From positions 1,116,001-1,180,000 of the forward strand of contig JAWZSP010000005.1 of the NCBI GenBank assembly GCA_034401135.1: a stretch of DNA of 64,000 bases, in the 5' to 3' direction. Below are positions 54,539 to 64,000 of the stretch, in pieces. The DNA is from Volutella citrinella. Lineage: Eukaryota > Ascomycota > Sordariomycetes > Hypocreales > Nectriaceae. Below the pieces are notes generated by a model, which made no database searches, was not told the DNA's origin, and saw nothing but the letters and a program-made list of their open reading frames with translations. The position numbers and the translations under genes were made by a program. The first letter of the stretch is position 1, and every line of letters starts with the position of its first letter.

Positions 54539-57500
54539 CTAGATGACTGGCACGGGCTGGGCGTTGCCAGCTCCAACGCTCAAGGGTTGAGCACGCTGGC
54601 TATTGCGGTCCTCCTCATTTCTGGTCGGGAAAAAGGTGCTTAGAAAATTACTCATCTTCACCGCTGTAATCGTTCTCTGTGTCGTGAAATTTTGCCCCAA
54701 CATCAGTCCCAGCTTGCCGGAGATGGATGGCGAAGCCACTTGGCCTTGGATCATGTCATATGCCGTCTTCCCAGTGCAGTCTTGTATTTTGGGGTCTGCT
54801 CCACAGTCGAGAAGCAATTTGAGATTATCTTCAATCTCCGTCTCCAAGTCCAACATGCGGAATGTCGCAAGGATATAGTCATGGAGCAGAGTTCTTCCGG
54901 ACTCGTCCTGCTTGTTGATGTCGACTCTGTCGTCCTTTAGGAGGATTTCTAGGAGAGGGGCCTTGTTGGTGTCGACAAAATACTTTCCCTGCTTAAACAT
55001 GGCTTGCAATGGCGTCAGTCCATTGCGGTTTCTCTTGGCCAAATCGGCTCCCATGGAGACAAGAGTCAAGGCGACCCGGGCGATAGGGCGGGTCATCAGC
55101 ACCTTGTGAAGATAGGTGTTGCCTTCCTCGTCAGTTCCATTAATATCAACGCGGCAATCGTTGATCAGAACGGACAGGATGTCTTCGAAAGCCTTGGTAT
55201 TGTCCGTCGAGGCAGCGGCTTTCAGAAGTGGGATTGCGCAGCTGGTGTCAGCCCGCCACTGCTGAACAAGCCGTCGAGCGAAGTCGATGTACCCGAAGCT
55301 GACGGCAATTACAATTGATGGCCGCCCGAATTCATCCTTGGCGTTGACATCAAACCGGTACTTCTCGATCAGAAGCTGGCAAACATCCCAATTTTGAGCG
55401 CTGAGTGCAGTGTGTAGTATATTGGGATGATGCCCAGGCGAGTTAGATGCGTCCTTCATCAGCACCTGGCGACCTTTCTTTGTTGCCGCCAACATGTTGA
55501 ACATGGTAGGATTGTGATCTTTCACGGTAAGGTGTAGCAGGGTCTCTCCGGAAGGGACGCGACATGCTGGGTCTGCACCATATTGCAGCAGGAGGTCGAT
55601 CAGTGCGAAGTACCCGGACCTATATGCAAGAAGTAGCGGTGTTAGAGGCACTACCGCCCACTGACTATTGATATCTGTGTCTGTGCTAGATCGAATCCGA
55701 AAGCGCTTCTTGGACGTGGACGATAGCAGGTGGTCGACGACGTGATACAATCCTAGGTGGCAGGATATGTGGAGAAGCGAGCCCACCAGTCCTTCAGAAT
55801 GGGGTAGACGATATGCAGTAGCCCACATGGTTCTAGCATGTGATGACTTTGCGAAGAAGTCTTTGTCGAGAACACCTCTAAGGGACTCTGGATCGAGTTG
55901 ACGCACATGGAAGTGCCAACTGTTGAAGGAGTAGGAAGCTAGGACCTGATCTGGGGCCCAGTTCTTTCCGTTTTCCAAGCATCCGCTTTCAAGATAGTCC
56001 AAGAGACGAATGGAGATCTCCTTATGGCCAGCCATTCTGTCAATGAAGTAGGTGTTTATGCGAAGATCACTTGGCGAAGCCAACAGAAAGTCCTTGGCGC
56101 TCTGGTGAACAAGATTGATCGTGGGACGGCCCGTTTGGGGATTTAAGACGTATAGGAGATGCCCACAAGCCTTAACATAGGTCCTACAGACCTCCTGGCG
56201 GTCCACATACTGCGTTGATCGAATGCCAAGCGCCTCACAAACTTCGGCAATCTCCAGAGGTCTCTCGGCCAACACTATCCAGCGGAGCATCTGTGAAACA
56301 ACACCCTTCTTGTCTGGGCCAATTCGGGAGAGGATTCGCTCGTAGATGGCGTCCAAGCCCTTGGGAAGCTGTTGCAGCGCGGCTTCAATCTCAGACGCCG
56401 GTCGTTTCTCGAGATCCTGGGACATGAAGCTGACCCAGAGGAATGTACCCTCAGACCGCTCCCGAAACACTGACTCTATGTGGCTTCGCAGTTCCGGGTT
56501 CTGAATGCCGCTCCTCTGCGCGATCCGAGCCACCTGGTGCGATATGTAGAGTTCGATATCGCGCCTGGCCTCGTCTAGTTTGATGTGAGGAAATGCCGAG
56601 AATGCCCTGGCGATGCAGGCGGGATATCGCCTGCTGAGGACGATGGCTTTGCATGAATGGATGCTGCGCATGCTGGGCTGGAACAGGGCTTCAAGCTTCT
56701 GCGAAAGAAGACCCAGAGACTCTTCCCGGCACTCATCGAGGGCGTCAATGACACAGTAGACAGGCTTGCCCTTCAGGCTGGCCAGCATCTCCTCGAATAT
56801 TCTCCAGAGGGTTTCGAAGGCACTCTCCTTGAAGAATTCGGTTGGCTGTGCCTTCCAGTGGGGGAGCAGCAGTGACATGAGGTTACTGTGCTGCTGGACC
56901 AAGCTGTAGATGAGGCCTCGGAGGATATTGACGGCAGTGTTTCGGGTTTCCATTTTGTTGTCGCAGAAGAAGTAGATGACAGTAGAGCCCGCATGATGCG
57001 GCCAGGAATTCAGGAGCTTGGAGAGGTAGATGGAAATGAACGTCTTCCCCTTGCCAGGAGGCCCGGAAATCCAGAGCAGGCCATTCCTGGAGCCTTCCCA
57101 AGCCTGATACTCCTCTGTGCGGGTGATCCACTCGCAAGTTCCGGGTGTTCTGTCTCCTTTGGCGCTGATTATGCTTTGGCGATCACTGATGGGGTCGGTG
57201 ATGTACAAGGCCCGAAGACATTGTTCCTCACTCGTCCCTGGTGTCGTTGTGCGCCTGAGGTCGCGCACCCCCTCTGCGACCTCTTGGATGGCCGCGCTTT
57301 GGTTGATGGAATAATTGCTAATTCGGAGTCAGTTTCGATGAACCGTCAAAAGGAAGCTGGCTGCCCAATCATACGACAATATGGTGACAATGCTGGTGTT
57401 GAGCGTATTCTTGAAGCGCTCGAGTTGGGCAAACATGTCAAAAATCTCCTGTTCCTTGATGACGCCTCCAATGGCCTTCCATGTCTTGACTCTTCGCGGG

Positions 57501-57781
57501 TCATCCACCCTGAAGGAGAGCTCATCGAAAATGGCACATAAGTTGGCCGCGATGGCGGTGCACTGGCCGAGGATGGTCTCGATCTCGGTGCTTTGAAGAG
57601 CGGGTGCGTCGCTCACCCTTGCCACCAGTGTGGAGAGTGCCTCGAGCTCACCCCTCCAGAGCTGGATTTCCGCAGGGGCGCCTTCGACTTTGCTGAGAAT
57701 CTTTTTGCCAAGCTTAATGAGCTTGGCCGTGTGGCCGGCGAATTGGGCTGAAGCAGCGACGATGCCAAATACTTCGGCCAT
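54539..57781 (-). CDS. NACHT and ankyrin STAND (NLR-like) protein
   Basis: Exons 57781-57375 and 57317-54539 give 1061 aa. The 57-bp intron is GTATGA...ATTAG; the junction reads VTILS-NYSINQSAA. The N-terminal domain (about 1-150; MAEVFGIVAASAQFAGHTAKLIKLG) is the helical N-terminal domain common before fungal NACHT modules. The NACHT NTPase has Walker A GPPGKGKT at about 221-228 and Walker B YCVIDALDEC near 325. From about 660 to 1020 there are ankyrin repeats (SLLHISCHLGL, LLLQYGADPACRVPSGETLLHL, LLLDCGADPKIQDCTGKTAYDM). This is the tripartite NOD-like receptor plan of fungi: an N-terminal effector or adaptor, a switch, and a ligand-sensing repeat region. Members act in non-self recognition and programmed cell death; what this one senses is unknown. 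Confidence 0.9.
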
Positions 57782-59296
57782 GGCTGCAATATGTACAAGG
57801 GCCTGGGCCTAGATTTGTGTGTATAGATTAAACAGAATAAAAATATTTTGAGATGCTTAATATGAAAGCCTAAACTTGTGAAGCGGAAATGGACGTTTAT
57901 ATGGATTCTAATTGTGCATAGATGGTCGATGGACTGGACGCATGCCTGATCGCTGACCAGCAAGCGCCATGTGCCTCCCAGCGCAGGCGGCTACCATGAT
58001 GCTATTTGAGGACGCTTCACGCCGTAGCACAAGATCGATTCGACAACAGTTCTCTGCTCGGTTTTGCGTGATGCCTTGCTGAAACGTTCGCTTCCTCATA
58101 GGTTGGGCGCTTAGATGCAGGGAGGCGGCGCTTGGCCCAGATGCTCCATATATATGGCAAATCCCACCAGTGCAGAGTTGTCATGATGCGAGGAGGAACC
58201 AACAGCATAAAAAAGCTTCTAATAAAGGTAAAATTGGATTGAAGAGATGGTGCTAATCAGGGCATTATGCAGGAGCATCAGCGACACTCATAAGCCGGTG
58301 GCATGTCAATACGGGTGCGCCGTACATATGGTCATGGGCATGCGAGCGCTTCGTCAGACATAAGGACGCTACTACACAAAGAGAAATGCGAGAAAATTGC
58401 CGAATCGGGCAAGTGGAGGAGACCGGAGATGGATTGGAGCTAGGAGGACGTCGAGACACGGGGTGAAGCATCAACTATGCTCGATAGGGCTGGATTCGTG
58501 ACAGCTCAACCAGAAGACATTCAACTCCAGACGGACGGCCATCAAGATGCAGACTAGACTGGGGAACGCTGCTGGATCTTGTCCGGGGCACACCAGGTGC
58601 AATGCCGGTGTGGTGGGGAAGACGAGGCGGACCGGGAGGGGAAAGGGAGGGTCTGGAGCACCCAGCCGGCCGGTTGATTTGGACAGGCCATACCGGATAG
58701 GGTTGGGATTGGGGCAAGACGCTGAGTCGGACCTGGCAGATGCAATCGGCATGCCCACACCGGACAGAGACAGCGGGCAAGGGGGTATTATTTGTAATGA
58801 CAACTCGGGGCGTTACGGAGAGACGTCGAGCGGAGGCGGGTGAGAGGGTCCCAGAGGCCATTGGGGAATTCTTTGGCGGTAAAGTTCCCCATCCCGGCAA
58901 GGTTTCCGCAGTTTGTTAGCCTCGAGAAGGGTCCCCGTCCCGATTAGGAAGTTTTTCAGTCCAGATGGCCGGCGCCATGACAGGCTGCCAATGGCACTAC
59001 GCTGCTGGGCAGCTTTCTCGCCCATACCACGTAGTAGGCACCCCCTCCCCGCCCGTATGACATGGAATCGCAGGTGACTGGCTATTGACTGGCTGCATGT
59101 CTATCTCGATACTGTGGCACCGGGACCTAAGCGTGGAGACATGCTACATGTATGCTTCCCCCGCACACGCCCCCCGAGATAGTGACGGAATGGCCCGTCG
59201 GCGTTGATGGATAAAAACCATATCGTCGCCCTCTCTCGCAGTCCTCTCTCCATCCATCCCATCTCTCCTCTTTTTTCACACACAGCATCTCTCACA
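57782..59296. promoter_or_regulatory. Divergent promoter region, NLR-like and ALDH genes
   Basis: No supported ORF. A CCATATATATGG-like stretch lies near 58145. ATAAAAA at 59211-59217 sits 80 bp before the aldehyde dehydrogenase ATG as a TATA element and is followed by a C/T-rich leader. Confidence 0.5.
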
Positions 59297-61291
59297 ATGG
59301 CGTCAACTGTGCAACTCACGCTGCCCAACGGCACCAAGTACGAGCAGCCCACGGGCGTCTTCATCGACAACAAGTTTGTCCCCGCCTCAGGCGACAAGTT
59401 TACCGTCTACAACCCCTCGTACGTCATGCCCAGGATTTCATGGCACATTACTCTCAGGACGCAACTGACCCCCCGCACTACAGCACCGACGAGGAAATCA
59501 TCACCCTGACGGGCGCCTCCGAAAAGGACGTCGACGCCGCCGTGGCCGCCGCGCGCAAGGCCTTCAATGGAGAGTGGTCGGAGCTCGCGGCCGTCGAGCG
59601 CGGCGCATTCCTGTACAAGCTGGCGCAGCTGATTGACCGCGACCGCGCGCTGATTGCCGCCATTGACTCGTTTGACAATGGCAAGGTATGTTTCGGCGAT
59701 GGCCTCACTTCTTCTCGTCTTTGTCCAGTGCTGACGTCGCCCAGACATACGCCGAGGCCCTCGAGGGCGACCTGGACGAGTCCTACAACGTCTTCAAGTA
59801 CTACGCCGGCGCCGCCGACAAGATCACGGGCAAGACGATTGAGACGTCGCCCGCCAAGCTGGCCTACGTGCTGCAGGAGCCTCTCGGCGTGTGCGGCCAG
59901 ATCATTCCCTGGTATGTCCATGATGCATCCGCCTCACCTCCGCACAGGATCGTGTGTGAGATGAACATCTACTCACGTCTGCAGGAACTTCCCCTTCATG
60001 ATGCTCGCGTGGAAGATCGCCCCCGCGCTCGCCTGCGGCAACACCGTCGTGCTCAAGCCCGCCGAGCAGACCCCCCTGTCGGCCCTCTACTTTGGCGTGC
60101 TCGTCGCCGAGGCCGGCCTCCCCGCCGGCGTCGTCAACATCGTGCCCGGCCTGGGCAACCCGGCCGGCAAGGCGCTGGCCGAGCACCTCGACGTCGACAA
60201 GATCGCCTTCACCGGCAGCACAAACACCGGCCGCGCCATCATGCGCGCCGCCGCCACGAACCTCAAGAACATCACCCTCGAGTGCGGCGGCAAGAGCCCC
60301 AGCATCGTCTTTGAGGACGCCGACCTGGACCAGGCCGCCAAGTGGTGCCACACCGGCATCATGTACAACTCTGGCGAGGTGAGTTTCATTGCTCCTGTCA
60401 TTTTCCTGCGGGCCTCTTCTTTGATCCCCCTTCATTTGCCCCTCCATCTCTCGCCTGTTTCGTCAGCAGGGCGCAGTAGGTGGCGCATCACCACACCATG
60501 ATCCCACCAAAGTGCTGCGCAAAAGATTATCGCATGCCCCTCTCTTGCCCCCTCCCCTCCTACCCCCCGCACCGCAGCAATTGCATCTAGATGCGACATG
60601 CAATCATCCCTTTGCTGACACACCTCGTCAATCACAGGTCTGCACCTCCACCTCCCGCATCTACGTCCAGGACACCGTCTACGAGGAGTTCCTCAAGCGC
60701 TTCGTCGAGGTCACCAAGAACAACGCAAAGGTCGGCGACCCCTTCAACGAGAACACCTCCCAGGGCCCCCAGGTCTCCCGCGCCCAGTACGACAAGGTCC
60801 TGTCCTACATCGAGGAGGGCAAGACTGGCGGCGCCCGCCTTCTCCACGGCGGCGCCAAGGAGGGCGATAAGGGCTACTTTATCCAGCCCACCGTCTTTGC
60901 CGATGTGAGTACCGTCCCTCCTGATTCTCAATATACTCGCTGACGCCATATCCAGGCCACCGAGGACATGAAGATTGTCCGCGAGGAAATCTTCGGCCCC
61001 GTCGTCGCCATCGGCAAGTTCTCCACCGTCGAGGAGGCCATCCACAAGGCAAACGACACCTCGTACGGTCTCGCCGCCGCCCTCTTCACCGAGAAGATCG
61101 CAAAGGCCCACCAGGTCGCCCGCAAGCTGCAGGCCGGCATGGTCTGGATCAACTCCTCCAACGACTCCCACTTTGGCATCCCCTTTGGCGGCTACAAGTC
61201 GTCCGGCATCGGCCGCGAGCTCGGCCAGTACGCCCTCGACGCCTACACCCAGCCCAAGGCCATCCACGTGAACCTGGGTTCCAAGCTGTAA
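59297..61291 (+). CDS. Aldehyde dehydrogenase (NAD(P)+), C-terminal SKL
   Basis: Exons 59297-59418, 59484-59685, 59745-59911, 59985-60378, 60638-60904 and 60956-61291 give 495 aa, the family norm. All introns are GT-AG; the fourth (259 bp) is much longer than the others (51-73 bp). Motifs: PWNFPFMM, KPAEQTP, the cofactor loop GFTGST-like (FTGSTNTGR), general base Glu263 in LECGGKSP, catalytic Cys297 in GEVCTSTSR, and EEIFGPVV. The enzyme oxidises aldehydes such as acetaldehyde to acids. The chain ends NLGSKL, a perfect type 1 peroxisomal targeting signal, whereas the absence of an N-terminal presequence argues against mitochondria. TATA-like ATAAAAA at 59211 drives it. Confidence 0.93.
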
Positions 61292-61825
61292 GGGGCCAAC
61301 CAAGATGAAACGTGTAAAATGAGAATTATGCCACGGGACGGGAATGAGCGATGAGATGGACGAGCTTTGCTCACATATATGTATGTCTACATATATACTT
61401 ATACATACCCCTAGGTTTGGATGGAGCATCATCATGCCGGATGCTTGGATGATTTCCCAGGCAAAGCCATACAAGGAGCCCTACGGGGGAAATTGAATGA
61501 AGAATTTTGAATTTTAAATTTTTTTTGCAACGTATTTGACATTCTTGTCACTTATTACCTGCCGTCGTGACTCCCTTGGGTGCTCGTAAATCCCAGCACG
61601 AAACCCAGTGCCCCCAAACCCATGAATTAAAATACAGACAAACGCCAACCTTAGCTGGACTTGGTCAAGTCCTTTTCAACGTTAGCGGAAAGGATGGCTC
61701 CCCCCCTCCCCTGACGAGCAAGCCATCACATTGGATATATTGCGGTATACTGCACATGTACCGTCCCCGTCCCATTCGTTCCATTTCACCACGACTTCGC
61801 TCTCGACACCTCAGACTGCCCCCAT
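61292..61825. other. Convergent intergenic region, no gene seen
   Basis: 3' flanks of the ALDH and Cys-rich membrane protein genes, AT-rich, no supported ORF. Confidence 0.5.
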
Positions 61826-62852
61826 CTACCTCTCGTGGTGCGAGAACCTGGTAGCGGGCATCTCGTAGGCCACCAACGGCCGCGAGTCCGACTCGGCCAG
61901 CACGCTGCCGGGCCCAGCATCGACCTCGGATGATGGGCTGGTCACGGCTGTTTCCGTCTTGGTCACGGCCGACTGGGGCGTGGAAGTGACCGGCGGCGGC
62001 GTTGTCGTCGAGGCGATGGTCGCGGCTGGGGGAGGGGTGGTAGCGGCCGTGGAGGGAGCCGACTTGGTCGCTGTCTCGTCGTCCGCCGGGGCGATAGGCT
62101 GGCGGTTCCTCCGGAAGAGGAAGAAGGCGAGCACGCCGACGAGGGCCAGCCCGACAACGCCGCCCACGACACCGCCGGCGATGGCACCCGCGTTGATGCT
62201 GTTGTCGCTGTTGCTGTTGCTGGCGCTGGTCGAGCTGGCGCTGCTGGCGCTGGTCGAACTCGAGCTTTGGGCGTTGGCCTTGTCAGCCGAGGCCGTTCCT
62301 GAGGCCGGGGGGGCGGCAACCGTCACCGTGTACGCCGAGGGCCGCACCGGGATTTGCGAGACCGGCTTATCCCCAGTCGGGCCGGTGTTGTTGAGGATGA
62401 AGCGGGCCGACTTGTTGTCACCGTCGCAGCAGTTGACGCGGTTGTCCGGGTCACAGCAGTATTCATCGCCGGCGCATCGCCGGACCTGGACCCAAGCGTT
62501 TTCCTTGTCTGGTGGGGGGTTTAGGTCAGTATTGTGATCCTTGAACTGAGATTCTCGACAACGGAGAGGGAGCAAGCTCACCACCAGGGCACATGTTCAA
62601 GCAGCCCTTCCAGTCTTTGTCGGTGCACCCGGCGCGGTAATCGTAGTTGCCGGGCCATGCGCAGAGGCCGTTGGGCTGGCAGATGTCGCCCTCCTGGAAG
62701 ACACAACAAGTGCTCCATGTTGTGTTGACGCCGCCGCAAGGCTCATACTTGTACTTTGTCGTGCTCGTCTTGGTGCCGTCGGGGAAGTAACACTCTTGTG
62801 TTGAGACGACGGCCACCAGCGTCGCCACCAGCCATAGCGAATGCTTCATCAT
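61826..62852 (-). CDS. Cys-rich single-pass surface protein, Ser/Thr-rich stalk
   Basis: Exons 62852-62582 and 62508-61826 give 317 aa. The 73-bp intron is GTGAGC...CACCAG. A signal peptide (MMKHSLWLVATLVAVVST) precedes a Cys-rich ectodomain of about 125 residues (CYFPDGTK, CCVFQEGDIC, GCLNMCPGG, EYCCDPDNRVNCCDGD). Then comes a Ser-rich stalk (SSSSTSASSASS) likely to be O-mannosylated, one transmembrane helix near 197-222 (GAIAGGVVGGVVGLALVGVLAFFLF) with Arg just inside, and a Pro/Thr-rich cytoplasmic tail. The plan resembles fungal wall-stress sensors of the Wsc/Mid2 type, but the Cys pattern is not a WSC domain that I can assign. Ligand unknown. Confidence 0.85.
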
Positions 62853-64000
62853 GTTGAGTCGTGTGCAGTTTTCTGGCTAGCAGTCGTTTCTTTTTCTCGT
62901 TGTTCCGGCAAGCAAGAGACCGATGCCCTCGAGGCTCTCTGTATCCACTTAGACCGGAGAGGCCAAGAGGTGAATTGTATCGCCGCAGAAGATTGGCTAG
63001 TCCCGGCAAGCGTCAGTGCGAAGGAGCGGGAAGAATCGAGCGGCAGACGTCAAAAGAGGGATCGGAGCCTGGATCTGCGAAAAACGGCTGTGCTACTCCA
63101 TACATATAACAACCCACAGACGATGGCCAGACAGGACGAGGGCTGGGTGTGTGGAACCCTCGTCGCAACAGGCACTACTGGGCGCACCCGGTCAAGGATC
63201 TCCATGCTCCCCATGTCATGATTGTCATCCCGCGGCCGGGGCTCATAGACGCAGGCCGCTGCCCAGCTGCAGGTGAAACAAGGAAACCCTACCAGGGACC
63301 GGCCACCAAGTAAAACATGGCTCCTTCGCCGCACCACCCTATGGTGTCACTGGTCGGGGTGAGTGGGACAGGGGTCGCGCAGAGGCGAGGCAACGTCGGT
63401 TGGCTGATGGCCTTGGGGGCCGTTGATCGACACTATGGTATCGTGAGCAGGTTGTGGCCGTCACATTATGGGAAGGCTGTGCCGCATGGCATGGCATGGC
63501 ACCGTCATCGCATGGCCAGATCATGTTTCTGAGCATCGTCTCTTGATTGTGCTGGCCTCCCCTGCCGTAGCACCCTGACACTGGTTGCCCATGATCCCGT
63601 CCAAGCCTCCAGGGGAAAAGTGTCCGCGGCTCGGCCCAGCCCAGGTGTGTATTTGATTCGTCCAGCGTGCTCCCCTCCTTGGCGGGGGCCAATTAAGCTC
63701 ACCAACTGGGCGCGATAATCAGTCAGCCCGGTTTCCTTATTTTTCGCCAACTGGCCTCCAAAGCCTAGTCGTGGCCACTTGAGCCGCCCTCTCTTTCGAC
63801 TAATACTGCAAAGGCTGATAGGATGGCGGATATGGACTTGAAAAGTCGGCGGGCTCAGACGAGGTAGAATAGAGGGGGGCTCGGTGACGGCCCTGTCATT
63901 CCCCGCTGTTTCAACGTTTGGCAACCGATGGCTCCTCAGTTATCGCCGAGAGGATGCGGGAAGGCCAGGGGGCGCACGGGAGGAAGAAGAGGGCGATGAT
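62853..64000. other. Intergenic to window edge, no gene seen
   Basis: Promoter of the Cys-rich membrane protein gene and further spacer. Several ORFs of up to 139 codons overlap in several frames; none has family features. Confidence 0.45.

Noticed and set aside
57318..57343. 26-bp intron with a GTTCAT donor in the NLR-like gene
   Set aside because: Too short for a spliceosomal intron; the 57-bp intron with GTATGA donor keeps frame and gives a better junction.

Overview
The window looks like nuclear DNA of a filamentous ascomycete, most likely a Sordariomycete and possibly Hypocreales. I infer this from about 32 short introns (mostly 50-110 bp, GTAAGT-like donors, CTAAC/CTGAC branch sites close to the AG), from a Zn2Cys6 regulator, an NST1 homologue, fungal Rho2 and NACHT-ankyrin (STAND) proteins, and from GC-rich coding with 0.5-2 kb spacers. 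I see no bacterial, viral or organellar features and no intact transposon. Gene models below were spliced by hand, and every junction was checked for reading frame.

Layout. 0-5 kb: a DUF7025-type AAA ATPase (-), then two tandem tRNA-Phe(GAA) genes. 5-13 kb: an RRM protein (+), a repeat-bearing spacer, an unknown conserved protein (+) and a Zn2Cys6 regulator (-). 14-24 kb: dihydroxyacetone kinase (-), an ADP-ribosylglycohydrolase-fold protein (-), a short-chain dehydrogenase (-) and, divergent from it, a transketolase whose sequence looks like dihydroxyacetone synthase (+). 24-36 kb: an F-box/ankyrin protein, a membrane-tailed unknown, a tubby-like unknown, a CE5 cutinase with a GPI-like tail, a nucleotidyltransferase-like protein, Tma20 and a small I78 protease inhibitor. 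36-44 kb: a secreted/membrane Cys-rich protein (+) and NST1 (-). 43.8-49.8 kb: a 6 kb gene-poor stretch with short tandem repeats. 49.8-64 kb: Rho2 (+), mitochondrial ribosomal protein mL40 (-), an unknown protein (-), a NACHT-ankyrin NLR-like protein (-), an aldehyde dehydrogenase ending in SKL (+) and a Cys-rich single-pass membrane protein (-).

The most striking observation is in the two tRNA-Phe genes. Each is interrupted in the D-loop (after nucleotide 20), not at the canonical 37/38 site. The 57 and 54 bp insertions have every hallmark of a fungal spliceosomal intron: GTAAG(A/T) donor, TCTAAC branch site, CAG/TAG acceptor. Removing them leaves two identical 73-nt tRNA-Phe sequences. Each gene is also followed by a small hairpin, with a different stem sequence in the two copies, just before the Pol III T-run.

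Other points worth attention: a 6-nt microexon in rho2; three GC-AG introns among about 32; a dihydroxyacetone synthase-like/dihydroxyacetone kinase/SDR neighbourhood that could act in formaldehyde or C3 sugar metabolism; and palindromic CCG/CGG-type elements in the divergent SDR/synthase promoter.
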